DNA of 64,000 nucleotides, from the NCBI GenBank assembly GCA_963728965.1, contig CAVSMH010000008.1, positions 496,001-560,000 of the forward strand, written 5' to 3'. The number at the start of each line of letters is the position of its first letter. The stretch's first letter is position 1. The translations under genes and the position numbers were made by a program. Shown here one piece after another: positions 17,737-27,446 of the stretch. The notes beneath the pieces were generated by a model that made no database searches, was not told where the DNA came from, and saw only the letters and a program-made list of their open reading frames with translations. The stretch is from DASQZT01 sp963728965. GTDB taxonomy: Bacteria; Acidobacteriota; Terriglobia; Bryobacterales; Bryobacteraceae.

Positions 17737-18456
17737 CTATTGGCTTTCGGCGTCGCCGGCCACTCCCCGCTTCTGGCTGTCGATCGAGAAGTTGCTGAAA
17801 TCAATCGTCAGCTCCGCCTTTCCCACCAGGCGGGTATAGACCACACTTTGAACTTGCCGGGGAACGGAGATCCCGTCCCGGATTTCATATGTCCTGAGAA
17901 ACGCAATTCGCTTCAGGAAAATCGATGGATTCTTGACCAGGTAACCGGATTCCTGAACGCGGAGGTAAGTAACCGCATCGATCCAGACCTGGCCTTTGAA
18001 AAGGCCCTGGCGTTTGCGGTGCGGCGTCACTTCAAAAATGTGAACGGCACGGCCGTCGAGTTCACCCGATCCTTTGTACTTGAACCTATAGTTGGCCGGC
18101 GTAACGGCCATAGCGGGAAGCTGCTCCCGCTGCGCTTCGGCTTCGGCGACGAGGTAGCGTTCGATGACCTGATTTTTGACGGTATTGTCGCCCTCGAAGC
18201 GCAGCATCTCATAAGTGATGCGGCCCAGGGCCGAAATCCGCCGCAACGCGTGGAGCCTGCCTTGTTTTTTCAACCGCGGCAGGGAGGCAGCCATGTCCAC
18301 ATCCATATCGATGGAGGAGGACTGGAGCGCCTGCTCCTGGTTGCGCGACGCCTCGCAATAGCTCTGGACGATTGTCTCCGGTGCCACCGTAGCTCTTTCG
18401 GCGGCGACAGGGATCACGCTGATCATGGCGGACAGTAACAGGACACGGACCTTCAA
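17737..18456 (-). CDS. Exported protein, LolA-like outer-membrane-lipoprotein-sorting type
   Basis: 239 residues with a signal peptide (MKVRVLLLSAMISVIPVAA). The body is rich in alternating beta strands (YRFKYKGSGELDGRAVHIFEVTP, in which a hydrophobic ligand fold is plausible) and contains GQVWIDAVTYLRVQESG, a segment typical of LolA/LppX-like proteins in Acidobacteriota. I am confident that it is secreted but not of its ligand. It lies 44 bases upstream of hpnJ on the same strand and could share its transcript. Confidence 0.55.
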   Translation of the reverse strand: MKVRVLLLSAMISVIPVAAERATVAPETIVQSYCEASRNQEQALQSSSIDMDVDMAASLPRLKKQGRLHALRRISALGRITYEMLRFEGDNTVKNQVIERYLVAEAEAQREQLPAMAVTPANYRFKYKGSGELDGRAVHIFEVTPHRKRQGLFKGQVWIDAVTYLRVQESGYLVKNPSIFLKRIAFLRTYEIRDGISVPRQVQSVVYTRLVGKAELTIDFSNFSIDSQKRGVAGDAESQ

Positions 18457-18560
18457 TCACGGACTCCGCAAGTGGAATAATCCTTAAGTCTAACAGGATC
18501 AGCCAGAGGGCGGCAACGAGAATTGCCTCTGGCGCAGGGAACCGGCCCAGTACCCGAAGT

Positions 18561-19613
18561 TCACCGGTAACCGGTGATCAGGTTGGCCCGCCGTTGGAGA
18601 CGCGCGGCGTCATCGAACTGGCGCTGCTTCTGTTTCACGATGGCCAGGGCTCGCAGAGTGGCCGCGACGTCGGGCCCTGGGTGGGAATAATACTGCTCCT
18701 CCAGGGCGAGAGCCCCGGAGAACAGGATGTCAGCCTGGGCATACTTCTTCTGGCGCAGGCGAAGAATGCCGAGATTGGTCTGGGCCACGATCCGTTCGAG
18801 GACGCAATCCGGACAGACCTTGGTGATTACTTCGAGCGAGCGCTCGAAATTCTTCTCGGCGAGGCCCAGCTTTCCGTCGGCGAGCAGGATCAGCCCTTCC
18901 TGTCCGAGGATGGATGCCGGGCGAACATTCATCACGCCCAGCTGTTTCTCGTAAATGGCGCGCGATTTGCGGAACAGGGGGAGCGCCCGGGCGGGACGGC
19001 CCGCGGCGCGGTGAATCTCGGCTACATTGCCGTAGGCCAGCGCCGTCTCGACGTTGTCCTCGGGGACTGCCTTGAGGACAATACTGAGTCCCTCCTCGGC
19101 GAACGGGAGGGCCTCGTCGTATTGCCCGTCGGCCAGCTTCACGCTGGCGAGTCCTTCAAGAGTACGAGCCAGCATGACATCGGTGGGGAAGAGCTCGCGT
19201 TCGACCGGCAACACCTCCTGAAAGAGATTCGCCGCTTCGGCGGTGTCACCCAGCATCACCTTGGCCGCGGCGAGCAGGTTGATGGTACTCAGGGTGCGAT
19301 AGTCTTTGGGGCCCATACTGGCGCGGAAGAGGGCCACCGATTCCCGAAACAGTTTCTCCGCCTCCGGGCGCTTGCCCTGCGCACACAGACTCTGCGCCAG
19401 GTTGGAGAGGGAAGTGGCGAGATGCGGGTTGTAGGTTGGGCCCAGTTGGCGCCAGATGGCGATGGACTCGCGGTAGAGTTCTTCCGCCTGCGTATGCTGC
19501 TGGTGAAACGCGGCGGCCAGTCCTCTCTCATTCAGATCGAACGCTTCCTTCGCTGGCTGCGCCGCCGCAGCGCCGGCCAGCACGATGAATGCAAGAAATC
19601 TCGCCCCAGTCAT
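18561..19613 (-). CDS. Exported tetratricopeptide repeat protein
   Basis: 350 residues: a signal peptide (ARFLAFIVLAGAAAAQ), then about seven helix-turn-helix repeats of 42 residues of the kinesin-light-chain TPR type. Repeats carry signatures such as AEELYRESIAIWRQLG and AEKLFRESVALFRASMG. It presumably acts as a periplasmic protein-interaction scaffold. No enzymatic domain is seen. It lies 104 bases upstream of the LolA-like gene on the same strand. Confidence 0.8.
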   Translation of the reverse strand: MTGARFLAFIVLAGAAAAQPAKEAFDLNERGLAAAFHQQHTQAEELYRESIAIWRQLGPTYNPHLATSLSNLAQSLCAQGKRPEAEKLFRESVALFRASMGPKDYRTLSTINLLAAAKVMLGDTAEAANLFQEVLPVERELFPTDVMLARTLEGLASVKLADGQYDEALPFAEEGLSIVLKAVPEDNVETALAYGNVAEIHRAAGRPARALPLFRKSRAIYEKQLGVMNVRPASILGQEGLILLADGKLGLAEKNFERSLEVITKVCPDCVLERIVAQTNLGILRLRQKKYAQADILFSGALALEEQYYSHPGPDVAATLRALAIVKQKQRQFDDAARLQRRANLITGYR

Positions 19614-19976
19614 GCCGGAAGAGACGATAGAAGCGGCGGTAGGTTTGGCCCTTTACGGTAAAGTCACGGTGTGATGCGACACCGGAATCGGGTCAGGCTA
19701 ACAAGTGCGCTCGATGTTCGTCTTACTCTCTTATAGGCGGTTCGATCGGGGTGCCGCGACATTTGGACTGCGGGCGCGGCGCGGATTTACCCGTGTTGCG
19801 AAAGTGGTCATGGGATCCCTTGGCGGTGTCTGAGCGGAACCGCGTATTCGCTCGGCGTTGCCGGGTGCGGCTCCGGTGGCCGGCCGCGTGTTTCCCCGGA
19901 TGCATGGGCAGCGCTGCCCCACGAACCGGTGCGCTTTTCGGAAGTTAGGCGCCAAACGCGGTGGTACGCTTGGGGC
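19614..19976. other. Divergent intergenic region without recognised gene
   Basis: 363 bases between the minus-strand TPR gene and the plus-strand UPF0182 gene. I found no RNA gene, convincing promoter pair or supported ORF. The in-frame GTG at 19929 could extend the UPF0182 protein by 16 residues, but the ATG at 19977 is preferred. Confidence 0.4.
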
Positions 19977-22742
19977 ATGGCCCGGTATCGAATCGAATAC
20001 GGCCGCCGAGTGCCCGGCTCGCCCGCTACACGCATCACTCTTGTTGCGATTCTGATCCTGATTCTGCTCGGCGCCCGGTCACTGGCCTCGTACGCAATCG
20101 AGGTCAGCTGGTGGAAAGAACTCGGCCAGTTCAGGACGTGGCTGAGCATGCTGTACTACGGCATCGCGCCGGTGACAGCCGCTACGCTCCTGGCGTTCGG
20201 CGCGCTTTGGGTGTCTCACGCGCGCGCCCTGAAGTTCGCCGGCACATCGCTCGGCGAGCATCGGATCTATAGCCGCATCTCCACGCTCGCCCTGCTGTTT
20301 CTGGCGTACCTGATCTCGGCGGTTTCGATCGACACCTGGACCGTGGTGCGGTTCGCGGGGTCGCGCGGGCTCCCGGCATCCGCGGCCGGCTGGCACGATA
20401 CGGTTTTTGGCAAGCCGCTCTCGTTTTATCTGTTCGACCTGCCCTTCTACGGGCTGCTGCGCAGCTATGTGCTGGCGGTGGTGATCTTTTGCATCCTGCT
20501 GTATTGGGTGGGCGCGCGGGCGTGGCAGCTTCGCTACCGCCTGCCCAATCTGCGCGACGCGCACGAACTGGACCCGACCTTCTTCCGGCTGGAGGGCGGA
20601 CTGGAATCCCGCTTCCTGCGAGGGGCGGCGGTGGTGCTGCTGCTGGCAATGGCGGTGCGTTTCTTCCTGGCACGCTACGAGATGGTGTACAACGAACACG
20701 GCACCTTCCTGGTAGGCGTGGACTACGTGGACCAGAATATCGGGCTGCCCTTGCAATGGCTGCTGATTTTCGCCAGCATCGCCGCAGCGTTGTTCGTGTG
20801 GCTGGGACGGTGGATGCTGGCTGCCGGCATGGCGCTGGCGCTGGTGATCTCGTTCGTGGTGCCGGGCGCGGTGGCGGCACTGTACGTGCGGCCCAACGAA
20901 ATTTCGCTCGAACGTCCGTACGTGCAGACGCACATTCACGCTACGCGCAGCGCCTTCGGACTGGAAGAGCAGGTGCGCGAGGTCGAATTCAAAGCGCAGC
21001 CCGATGCGCCGATCGACGTAGCGGCACACAAGCCGCTGCTCGATAACGTACGGCTGTGGGACTGGCGGGCGTTCCACGATACGATCACGCAGATTCAGGC
21101 GTTGCGGCCGTACTACGTGTTTCACGACAGTGACGTGGACCGGTACACCATCGACGGACAATATCGCCAGGTACTGCTGGCTCCGCGAGAACTCGATATC
21201 GCGCAGCTTCCGGCGTCGCGCGGGAACTGGATCAATCCGGCGTTCATCTACACGCACGGCTACGGTGTGGTGCTGTCGGAAGTCAGCCAGGTGACGGCAG
21301 ACGGGCTGCCGGTGCTGCTCATCGACAATGCGCCGCCGGTAGTGAAGACGCCCAGCCTGAAGCTGACGCGTCCGGAGATTTATTACGGCGAGGTAACTCA
21401 CGAGCCGGTCTTCGTGAACACCGTGCAGGAGGAGTTCAACTATCCGTCGGGGGAGCAGAATGTGCGCGCGCGGTACGAGGGCCGCGGCGGGTTCCCGATC
21501 TCATCATTTTTCATGCGGCTGGCGGCGGCGGTCAGCGAGGCCGAGCCCAATATCATGCTGACGGACTATTACACGGCCAACAGCCGCATGATGATCCGGC
21601 GGCGGGTGCGCGAACGGCTGCAAGAGCTGGCGGGTTTCCTGCAATGGGACCGGGATCCGTACCTGGTAATCACCAGTGCGGGGCGTATGGTGTGGATCGT
21701 CGACGGGTACACCACCTCCGACGCGCACCCGTATTCGCGGGTGATCGATACCGCCGATACCGGCCGGCTGAACTATATCCGCAACGCCGTGAAGGCCACC
21801 GTGGATGCGTACGACGGGGAGACGCACCTGTACATTTTCGCCCCGGACGATCCGATCATCTCCGCGTACCAGAAGCTGTTTCCGGATCTGTTCCGGCCGG
21901 AGTCGCAGATGCCGGCGGACCTGCGGGCGCACGCGCGCTATCCCGAAACGCTGTTCAAGATTCAAGCCGAGATCTATCGCACGTACCACATGCTGGACCC
22001 GCTATCCTTCTATAACAAGGAAGATCTTTGGGACCTGGCCCGCCGCACGACGGGGCAAGGCGCCGGTGCGGAACCGGTGGAGCCCACCTACGTGGTGGCC
22101 ACGCTGCCGGACAGCAACCGGGCGGAGTTTCTGCTGCTCATGCCGTTCACGCCGCGAAACAAGGACAACCTCATCGGACTGATGGTGGCGCGCTGCGATG
22201 GCGAACAGCTGGGCGACATCGTGGTGCTGCTGCTTTCCAAACAGGAGCTGATTTTCGGCCCAATGCAGATTGCGGCGCGAATCAACCAGGATTCGAACAT
22301 CTCCAAGGACCTCACGCTGTGGAACCGGGAGGGCTCGCAGGTGCTGCGCGGGGCCACCCTGGTGCTGCCGGTGGGCAACACGTTTCTCTACGTGGACCCG
22401 ATCTACATTCAGGCCACCGAAGCGCGCATGCCGCAGTTGAAGAGGATCGTACTGGCGCAGGGAAACCGGCTGATCTACACCGATACCTACCAGCAGGCGC
22501 TGGCGCAGCTTTCGGGCCCGGCACAGGAGGCGGTGCGGGAGGCGACGGCGGCTCCCTCTCCTCCCTCTCCTCCGGGCGCCGCGGGGCAAGCCGCAGCCCA
22601 GCCGGCCCCGGCCCCGGGCACGGAGCAGCGGATGCAGCGCATCCGCGACCACCTGCGGCGCTACCGCGAGCTTGCCGGGCAAGGCCACTGGGCGGAGGCC
22701 GGCAAGGAGTTGGAGGCGATCGAGTCGGAGGTCGGGAAGTAA
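19977..22742 (+). CDS. UPF0182 family integral membrane protein
   Basis: 921 residues from ATG at 19977 (MARYRIEYGRR). The N-terminal third has about seven transmembrane helices, with intervening SWWKELGQFRTWL and DLPFYGLLRSYV typical of UPF0182. A long extracytoplasmic domain follows, with RPYYVFHDSDVDRYTIDG, the family pattern TYVVATLPDSNRAEFLLLMP and FLYVDPIYIQA. The C-terminus ends in a Pro/Ala linker and a short helical segment. Full family length. Function is unknown. Confidence 0.9.
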   Translation: MARYRIEYGRRVPGSPATRITLVAILILILLGARSLASYAIEVSWWKELGQFRTWLSMLYYGIAPVTAATLLAFGALWVSHARALKFAGTSLGEHRIYSRISTLALLFLAYLISAVSIDTWTVVRFAGSRGLPASAAGWHDTVFGKPLSFYLFDLPFYGLLRSYVLAVVIFCILLYWVGARAWQLRYRLPNLRDAHELDPTFFRLEGGLESRFLRGAAVVLLLAMAVRFFLARYEMVYNEHGTFLVGVDYVDQNIGLPLQWLLIFASIAAALFVWLGRWMLAAGMALALVISFVVPGAVAALYVRPNEISLERPYVQTHIHATRSAFGLEEQVREVEFKAQPDAPIDVAAHKPLLDNVRLWDWRAFHDTITQIQALRPYYVFHDSDVDRYTIDGQYRQVLLAPRELDIAQLPASRGNWINPAFIYTHGYGVVLSEVSQVTADGLPVLLIDNAPPVVKTPSLKLTRPEIYYGEVTHEPVFVNTVQEEFNYPSGEQNVRARYEGRGGFPISSFFMRLAAAVSEAEPNIMLTDYYTANSRMMIRRRVRERLQELAGFLQWDRDPYLVITSAGRMVWIVDGYTTSDAHPYSRVIDTADTGRLNYIRNAVKATVDAYDGETHLYIFAPDDPIISAYQKLFPDLFRPESQMPADLRAHARYPETLFKIQAEIYRTYHMLDPLSFYNKEDLWDLARRTTGQGAGAEPVEPTYVVATLPDSNRAEFLLLMPFTPRNKDNLIGLMVARCDGEQLGDIVVLLLSKQELIFGPMQIAARINQDSNISKDLTLWNREGSQVLRGATLVLPVGNTFLYVDPIYIQATEARMPQLKRIVLAQGNRLIYTDTYQQALAQLSGPAQEAVREATAAPSPPSPPGAAGQAAAQPAPAPGTEQRMQRIRDHLRRYRELAGQGHWAEAGKELEAIESEVGK

Positions 22743-22745
22743 CGC

Positions 22746-24020
22746 ATGCCCCAGCCGGCGGCGCGGGTACGGGCTGCGCTCGAGCATTGGGAGCCCGCCC
22801 GGATCCCGGTCGATTTCGGGTCCACGTTCGTCTCGGGGATGCACGTGAGCTGCGTGGCCGCGCTGCGCGAGCACTACGGACTCGCCAACGGACCAGTGCG
22901 GGTGATCGATCCAGGCCAGATGCTGGGGGAGATCGGCGACGATCTCAAGCGCATCCTCGGAATCGATACCGAAGCGCTGCTGCGCCGCTCGACCAAATTC
23001 GGCTTCCCGATGGAGGGCTGGAAGCCGTTCCGCATGGACGACGGACTGGAGGTGCTGGTTCCCGGCGGCTTTCACACGACGCGAGATGCGGATGGCGGGA
23101 CGCTGCTGTATCCCGGCGGGGACACGACTGCGCGGCCCTGCGCGAAAATGCCCGCCGGCGGTTATTTTTTCGACGCCCTCATCCGGCAGCCGCCCCTTGA
23201 CGACGAGCGTCTCGATCCGGCCGATAACCTGGAGGAGTTCGGGCCGCTTTCGGACGCGGAACTGGGCGATCTCGAGCGCCGGGCGCGGGCGGCGCGCGCC
23301 ACGGGCCGGTGCGTCGTAGCGAGTTTCGGCGGCACCAGTTTCGGCGACATCGCCCTGGTGCCGGGGCTCAGCCTGAAGCAGCCGCGCGGCATCCGCGACG
23401 TGGCGGAGTGGTACATGTCGATCCGATCGCGGCGCGACTATGTGCGGCGCGTGTTCGAAGGTCAGTGTGCCATCGCGCTGGGAAACCTGCAACGGATTGC
23501 GGGGCGGGTGGCGGGGATGGTCGATGTAGTGAACGTGTGCGGCACCGATTTCGGAACGCAGACGTCGTCGTTCTGTTCAGTGAACACATTCCGTGAGCTG
23601 TGGGCGCCGGTGTACCGGCGCATCAACGGCTGGATTCACGAAAACACGCCGTGGCGGACCTTCAAGCACTCCTGCGGGGCGGTAGAGAAGTTCATCGACG
23701 CGTTCATCGAATGCGGATTCGACATCCTGAATCCGGTGCAGTGCTCGGCTGCCGGCATGGAGCCACGGCAGCTGAAGGAGCGCTATGGCAGCCGGATCGT
23801 GCTTTGGGGAGGCGGCGTGGATACCCAGCAGACCCTGCCTTTCGGCACTCCGGAAGAGGTCCGCGCCGAGGTGCTGGCGCGATGCGAAGTGCTGGCGCCG
23901 GGGGGCGGGTTCGTGTTCAACGCGGTGCACAACGTTCAAGCGGGAACGCCGCTGCGGAACCTGGTGGCGATGTTCGAAGCGCTGCGGGAGGCCCGCGGTG
24001 GCCGATGGACCCGGTTATAA
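22746..24020 (+). CDS. Uroporphyrinogen decarboxylase-like (URO-D) methyltransferase family protein
   Basis: 424 residues of the URO-D superfamily barrel. It contains HEWEP-type N-terminal RVRAALEHWEPARIPVDFG, DVVNVCGTDFGTQ, FKHSCGAVEKFIDAFIECG, the conserved HxCG element (HSCG), and FDILNPVQCSAAGMEP. These features match the corrinoid methyltransferase/URO-D group rather than true HemE, which lacks the HxCG motif. The substrate is unknown. It starts 3 bases after the UPF0182 stop, so the two are probably co-transcribed. Confidence 0.8.
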   Translation: MPQPAARVRAALEHWEPARIPVDFGSTFVSGMHVSCVAALREHYGLANGPVRVIDPGQMLGEIGDDLKRILGIDTEALLRRSTKFGFPMEGWKPFRMDDGLEVLVPGGFHTTRDADGGTLLYPGGDTTARPCAKMPAGGYFFDALIRQPPLDDERLDPADNLEEFGPLSDAELGDLERRARAARATGRCVVASFGGTSFGDIALVPGLSLKQPRGIRDVAEWYMSIRSRRDYVRRVFEGQCAIALGNLQRIAGRVAGMVDVVNVCGTDFGTQTSSFCSVNTFRELWAPVYRRINGWIHENTPWRTFKHSCGAVEKFIDAFIECGFDILNPVQCSAAGMEPRQLKERYGSRIVLWGGGVDTQQTLPFGTPEEVRAEVLARCEVLAPGGGFVFNAVHNVQAGTPLRNLVAMFEALREARGGRWTRL

Positions 24021-24021
24021 T
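24016..24021 (+). promoter_or_regulatory. -10-like TATAAT upstream of the acyltransferase
   Basis: A perfect TATAAT overlaps the end of the URO-D gene, 31 bases before the GTG start at 24052. Transcription from it would give a leader of about 24 bases. No clear -35 was identified. Confidence 0.3.
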
Positions 24022-24051
24022 CGGAGTATCAGTTTCCGATCTCCTCGATTT

Positions 24052-25074
24052 GTGCCGGCGCTTACCGGCTTGCGGTTCGTCCTCGCGCTGTGGGTGATCC
24101 TGCATCACCTGACCGGCCGCGGGCAGAGCCTGGAAGGCGCGCTGGCGGGGCTTCCGCATGCCGCTGCGGCGATCGTTCGCGGAGGGTACCTGGCGGTGGA
24201 AACGTTCTTTGTGCTTTCGGGGTTCGTGCTTGCCCGCACGTACGCGGCGGCCAACTGGACGGGAAAGCAACTGGTGCGCTACGGCATCGGACGGCTGGCG
24301 CGGGTCTATCCCGTCTACTGCCTGAGCTTGGCGGTGGTGGCGCCATTCATCCTGGCCGACCGCACTCCGGGAAAGGGGCCGCTGGTGGCGATTCACGGGC
24401 TTCTGCTGCAGGGGTGGATGGGAAGCCTGCCGGTCAACTGGAACACTCCGGCGTGGTCGCTTTCCTGCGAGGCATTTTTCTACTTGGCATTTCCGCTGGC
24501 CGCGCTGGCGATGCAGCACGGCGGATGGGCCCGGGTCATCAGCGCCGCGGCGCTGGCCTGCTGCCTGACGCGAGTGCTGTGGGCGGCAGGTGTGTCCGAC
24601 GGCATCAAGCCGCTCATCCACTTTTCCGATTTCCTGATGGGAATCGCCGCGGCGTGGGCTTACGATCTGCTGCTGGCGCGCAAGCGGCGGCCCGCGGGAG
24701 TATGGCTGTACCTTCCGGCCGTCGTGCTGGCAGGGTGCCTGATCGCCTACCCGCAACTGCTGCCGGGCTGGGTGGATCTGAACACGGCGCTACGCCCACT
24801 CAATGCGGCACTGCTGGTGGGGCTGGCCCTGGGCGGTGGAGTGGCGGCGCGCGTGCTGGCCTCGCGGGTGGCGGTCTATCTCGGCAAGGCCAGCTACGCC
24901 ATGTATATCCTGCACGTGCCGCTGCTGTGGTGGTACGCGCGCTGGTGGCGCGGATTCTCGGCCGCGGGATATATCGGCGCGGTGATTGCGATTTCCGCGG
25001 CCGTATACCACTTCATCGAAGAGCCGGCCAGCCGGTATCTACGCGCCCGCGCCGAGAGTGCCCTTCAGGCCTAG
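24052..25074 (+). CDS. Acyltransferase 3 family membrane protein
   Basis: 340 residues from GTG at 24052 (VPALTGLRFVLALWVILHHL). The family start signature is visible: LTGLRF, then the conserved His pair in ILHHLTG. ETFFVLSGFVLARTY and SLSCEAFFYLAFPL follow, with about ten transmembrane helices. Members O-acylate surface sugars or lipids. The same frame is open further upstream inside the URO-D gene but has no family resemblance there. It converges with the HD protein gene, overlapping its 3' end by 36 bases. Confidence 0.85.
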   Translation: MPALTGLRFVLALWVILHHLTGRGQSLEGALAGLPHAAAAIVRGGYLAVETFFVLSGFVLARTYAAANWTGKQLVRYGIGRLARVYPVYCLSLAVVAPFILADRTPGKGPLVAIHGLLLQGWMGSLPVNWNTPAWSLSCEAFFYLAFPLAALAMQHGGWARVISAAALACCLTRVLWAAGVSDGIKPLIHFSDFLMGIAAAWAYDLLLARKRRPAGVWLYLPAVVLAGCLIAYPQLLPGWVDLNTALRPLNAALLVGLALGGGVAARVLASRVAVYLGKASYAMYILHVPLLWWYARWWRGFSAAGYIGAVIAISAAVYHFIEEPASRYLRARAESALQA

Positions 25075-25626
25075 TTCTTCGGCACGCGCCTGCATGGCCT
25101 TGATGCAGAAATCGATGTGCTCTTCGAGAGGCACGCCTAATTCGGCCGCGCCCTCAACAATGTCCTGCCGGTTAACCGAGCGCGCGAACGCTTTGTCTTT
25201 CATCTTCTTTTTTACCGACGGCACATCCACTTCGAAGACGCTGCGGTGCGGTTTCACATAGGAAATGGCGGTGATGAAGCCGGCCAGCTCGTCGCAGGCA
25301 TAGAGCACCTGTTCGAGGCGCGAGACGCGCGGCACACCGGTGTGGCTGGCGTGGGACAGAATCGCGCGGCGGGTCTCGTCATCCACGCCACGCTCTTTCA
25401 GGATGGCTTCCCCCTTCTGGGGATGTTCGTCCAGCGTGGGGTGAATCTCCCAATCGAAATCATGCAACAGCGCGGTGACGGACCACCGGGCCTCATCTCC
25501 GCCGTACTTGCCGGCATAAGCCGCCACGCAACTCTCCACCGCCAGGGCGTGCTTGCGCAAGCCATCCGACTGGGTGAACTCACAGAGCAAGGTCCATGCC
25601 TGTTCGCGATCGAGCATGAAATTCAT
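25039..25626 (-). CDS. HD-domain protein
   Basis: 195 residues from ATG at 25626 (MNFMLDREQAW). HD-domain metal ligands are visible: HALAVESCVAAY (first His), LLHDFDWEIH (HD pair), and ILSHASHTG. Proteins of this HDIG group are probable phosphohydrolases; the substrate is not predictable. The start overlaps the stop of the Rsm22-like gene by ATGA, so expression is coupled. Confidence 0.75.
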   Translation of the reverse strand: MNFMLDREQAWTLLCEFTQSDGLRKHALAVESCVAAYAGKYGGDEARWSVTALLHDFDWEIHPTLDEHPQKGEAILKERGVDDETRRAILSHASHTGVPRVSRLEQVLYACDELAGFITAISYVKPHRSVFEVDVPSVKKKMKDKAFARSVNRQDIVEGAAELGVPLEEHIDFCIKAMQARAEELGLKGTLGAGA

Positions 25627-26555
25627 GATAGCCTGCTCCAGCGGCCGCCCCAAGCGGCATGGCGCGCGGCGCGGAACGCCTCGCGATTGCGCTTCATCAC
25701 GCGTTCGGTTGCGAGGCCGGCGGCGGTGCAGGTTTCGAGCACGATCAGGCCCGGCGCTTGCCGGGGTCGCCGGAGGATGCGCGCCTCGGCCGGTTCGGCG
25801 GGCTCGCGGCCCAGCGCCACGTAGCTGAATTTCTCGTCCTCGTAACCCAGTTCGGCGTGCTTGATGCGACGGTGCAGGGACGACCGCTCGACGCGCGCGG
25901 AGAAGTGACACCAGTCGGGCGCCGCGATCGGGCATGGAGTCTCGGCGGGGCAGGGCGCGATCATGCGCGCGCCGGCCGACAACAGTTCATCGCGGGCACG
26001 GAGGATCAGCGCGTAGCCCTTGGGAGTGCCTGGTTCAAGGATCACGAGCGCGGCCGTGGCGGCCTGCCATAAGCGCCGGGTCATGCGTTCGCCCATTTCG
26101 CCTAGCGAGTACGCGGCGATCACGAGATCGTGTGCGGGCAGGCGATCCATTTTTTTTGCGTCGGCAGGAAGGATGCGCGCTTCGGGTAGGAAGCAGGCGG
26201 CGGCCGCGGCGAAGGCGGCATCGTGCTCGATCAGGGTGAGGGCCGCATCGGGAAACACGTGGCTGGCGGCGAGCGCCGCGGCGCCGGTTCCCGCACCGAC
26301 ATCGAGCACGGTGCAGATGGTCCCGGGCACTTCGCCGAGCGCCAGGCAGGCCGCGGCGAAGGTGGCGGGCATGCGCGTCACCAGGTAGGCCGTGGTCCGC
26401 TCCTCGTCGCCGAGCGCGATGGGGCGGCCTTCGCGGTAGGCCTCGGACAGGCTTTCGGCCGCGCGCTCCAACGGACGAAATCCCAGTATCTCGGCGCGCT
26501 CCTCGATGATGCGCCGGGCCGGCTGAGGCAGTTGCACGCTTCCATGATCGCGCAT
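25623..26555 (-). CDS. Rsm22-like SAM-dependent methyltransferase
   Basis: 310 residues. Central SAM-binding motif VLDVGAGTGAAALAA, then DLVIAAYSLGEM. A cysteine cluster (CPAETPCPIAAPDWCHF) and a C-terminal LETCTAAG ... AARHAAWGGRW match the Rsm22/METTL17 family, where cysteines bind an Fe-S cluster. Family members associate with small ribosomal subunits in mitochondria; the bacterial role is not settled. It is coupled to the HD protein gene. Confidence 0.8.
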   Translation of the reverse strand: MRDHGSVQLPQPARRIIEERAEILGFRPLERAAESLSEAYREGRPIALGDEERTTAYLVTRMPATFAAACLALGEVPGTICTVLDVGAGTGAAALAASHVFPDAALTLIEHDAAFAAAAACFLPEARILPADAKKMDRLPAHDLVIAAYSLGEMGERMTRRLWQAATAALVILEPGTPKGYALILRARDELLSAGARMIAPCPAETPCPIAAPDWCHFSARVERSSLHRRIKHAELGYEDEKFSYVALGREPAEPAEARILRRPRQAPGLIVLETCTAAGLATERVMKRNREAFRAARHAAWGGRWSRLS

Positions 26556-26675
26556 GGAACTTCTTTCCGGACCCGGTGTCTATTGGGGTGAATAGCCCAG
26601 CGCACCGCCCGAAAAACGGGCGATCCCACCTCTTGCATCGCGTAGGAGTCGTGTGCGCGGGCGGGAGGTATCGTC

Positions 26676-27446
26676 ATGTTCGAGCAGTCAACACGGACTG
26701 AAGGGCCGGCATCGAAGCGTGTTTTCGGCACGTGCGTGGGATTCGCGGGGCAAGCGGCATTAGTGTCGGTTGCCATCGTGGCGCCAATGGTGTTCCCGCA
26801 GATTCTTCCACGCGCGACGTTGATCACAAATCTGACGGCCCCCGGACCTCCGCCGCCGCCGCGGGCTCCGGGCAAGGTGTTGATCCGCCCGCGCGGCGAG
26901 CATCGCGCGGTGACCCAGTTCCGGGCCGGCGAACTGATCGCACCCAATGCGGTGCCACCGCGTGCCCGCATCCTGGAGGACCCCGAACCGGTGGCACTCG
27001 GGCCGGGCGTCTATGGCGGTTTGCCGATCGCGGGCGGGAGGGAAAGCGGCCACGGCAGCGTGCTGGACAGCATCCTCAGTGACGGTACGCCGGCGGTTCC
27101 GCCACGCGCGGCACCGACGCGCACCGATCCCGCGGCGCGATCCGTTCAGGCGCAGATCCCGCGCGTGCCGGTGGGCGGAATCGTCAAGATGGCCAAGCTG
27201 CTGTTCCGTGTGGAGCCGGTTTATCCGGTGTTGGCCCGGCAGATGCGCGTCGCCGGAGTGGTGGAGTTGGAAGGAGTGATCGGGATCGACGGGCGCCTGG
27301 TCCAACTGCGTGTGAAGGCCGGGCATCCCATGCTGGCACGCGCCGCCATCGACGCGGTGCGGCAGTGGGTCTACGAGCCGACCACGCTCAATGGCAAGCC
27401 CGTGGAAGTGATCGCGCCGATTACGGTGACGTTTATTTTGAACTGA
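26676..27446 (+). CDS. TonB C-terminal domain protein
   Basis: 256 residues. An N-terminal membrane anchor (GQAALVSVAIVAPMVFPQIL) is followed by a Pro-rich spacer (GPPPPPRAPGK) and a C-terminal TonB domain from about residue 175, with EPVYPVLARQMRVAGVV and VRQWVYEPTTLNGKPVEV. It should transmit energy or contact outer-membrane receptors. No ExbB/ExbD is nearby. The 3' end overlaps the convergent radical SAM gene by 14 bases. Confidence 0.85.
   Translation: MFEQSTRTEGPASKRVFGTCVGFAGQAALVSVAIVAPMVFPQILPRATLITNLTAPGPPPPPRAPGKVLIRPRGEHRAVTQFRAGELIAPNAVPPRARILEDPEPVALGPGVYGGLPIAGGRESGHGSVLDSILSDGTPAVPPRAAPTRTDPAARSVQAQIPRVPVGGIVKMAKLLFRVEPVYPVLARQMRVAGVVELEGVIGIDGRLVQLRVKAGHPMLARAAIDAVRQWVYEPTTLNGKPVEVIAPITVTFILN

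Noticed and set aside
23785..24051. Upstream extension of the acyltransferase frame
   Set aside because: It lies inside the URO-D gene in another frame and shows no acyltransferase 3 features before the GTG at 24052.
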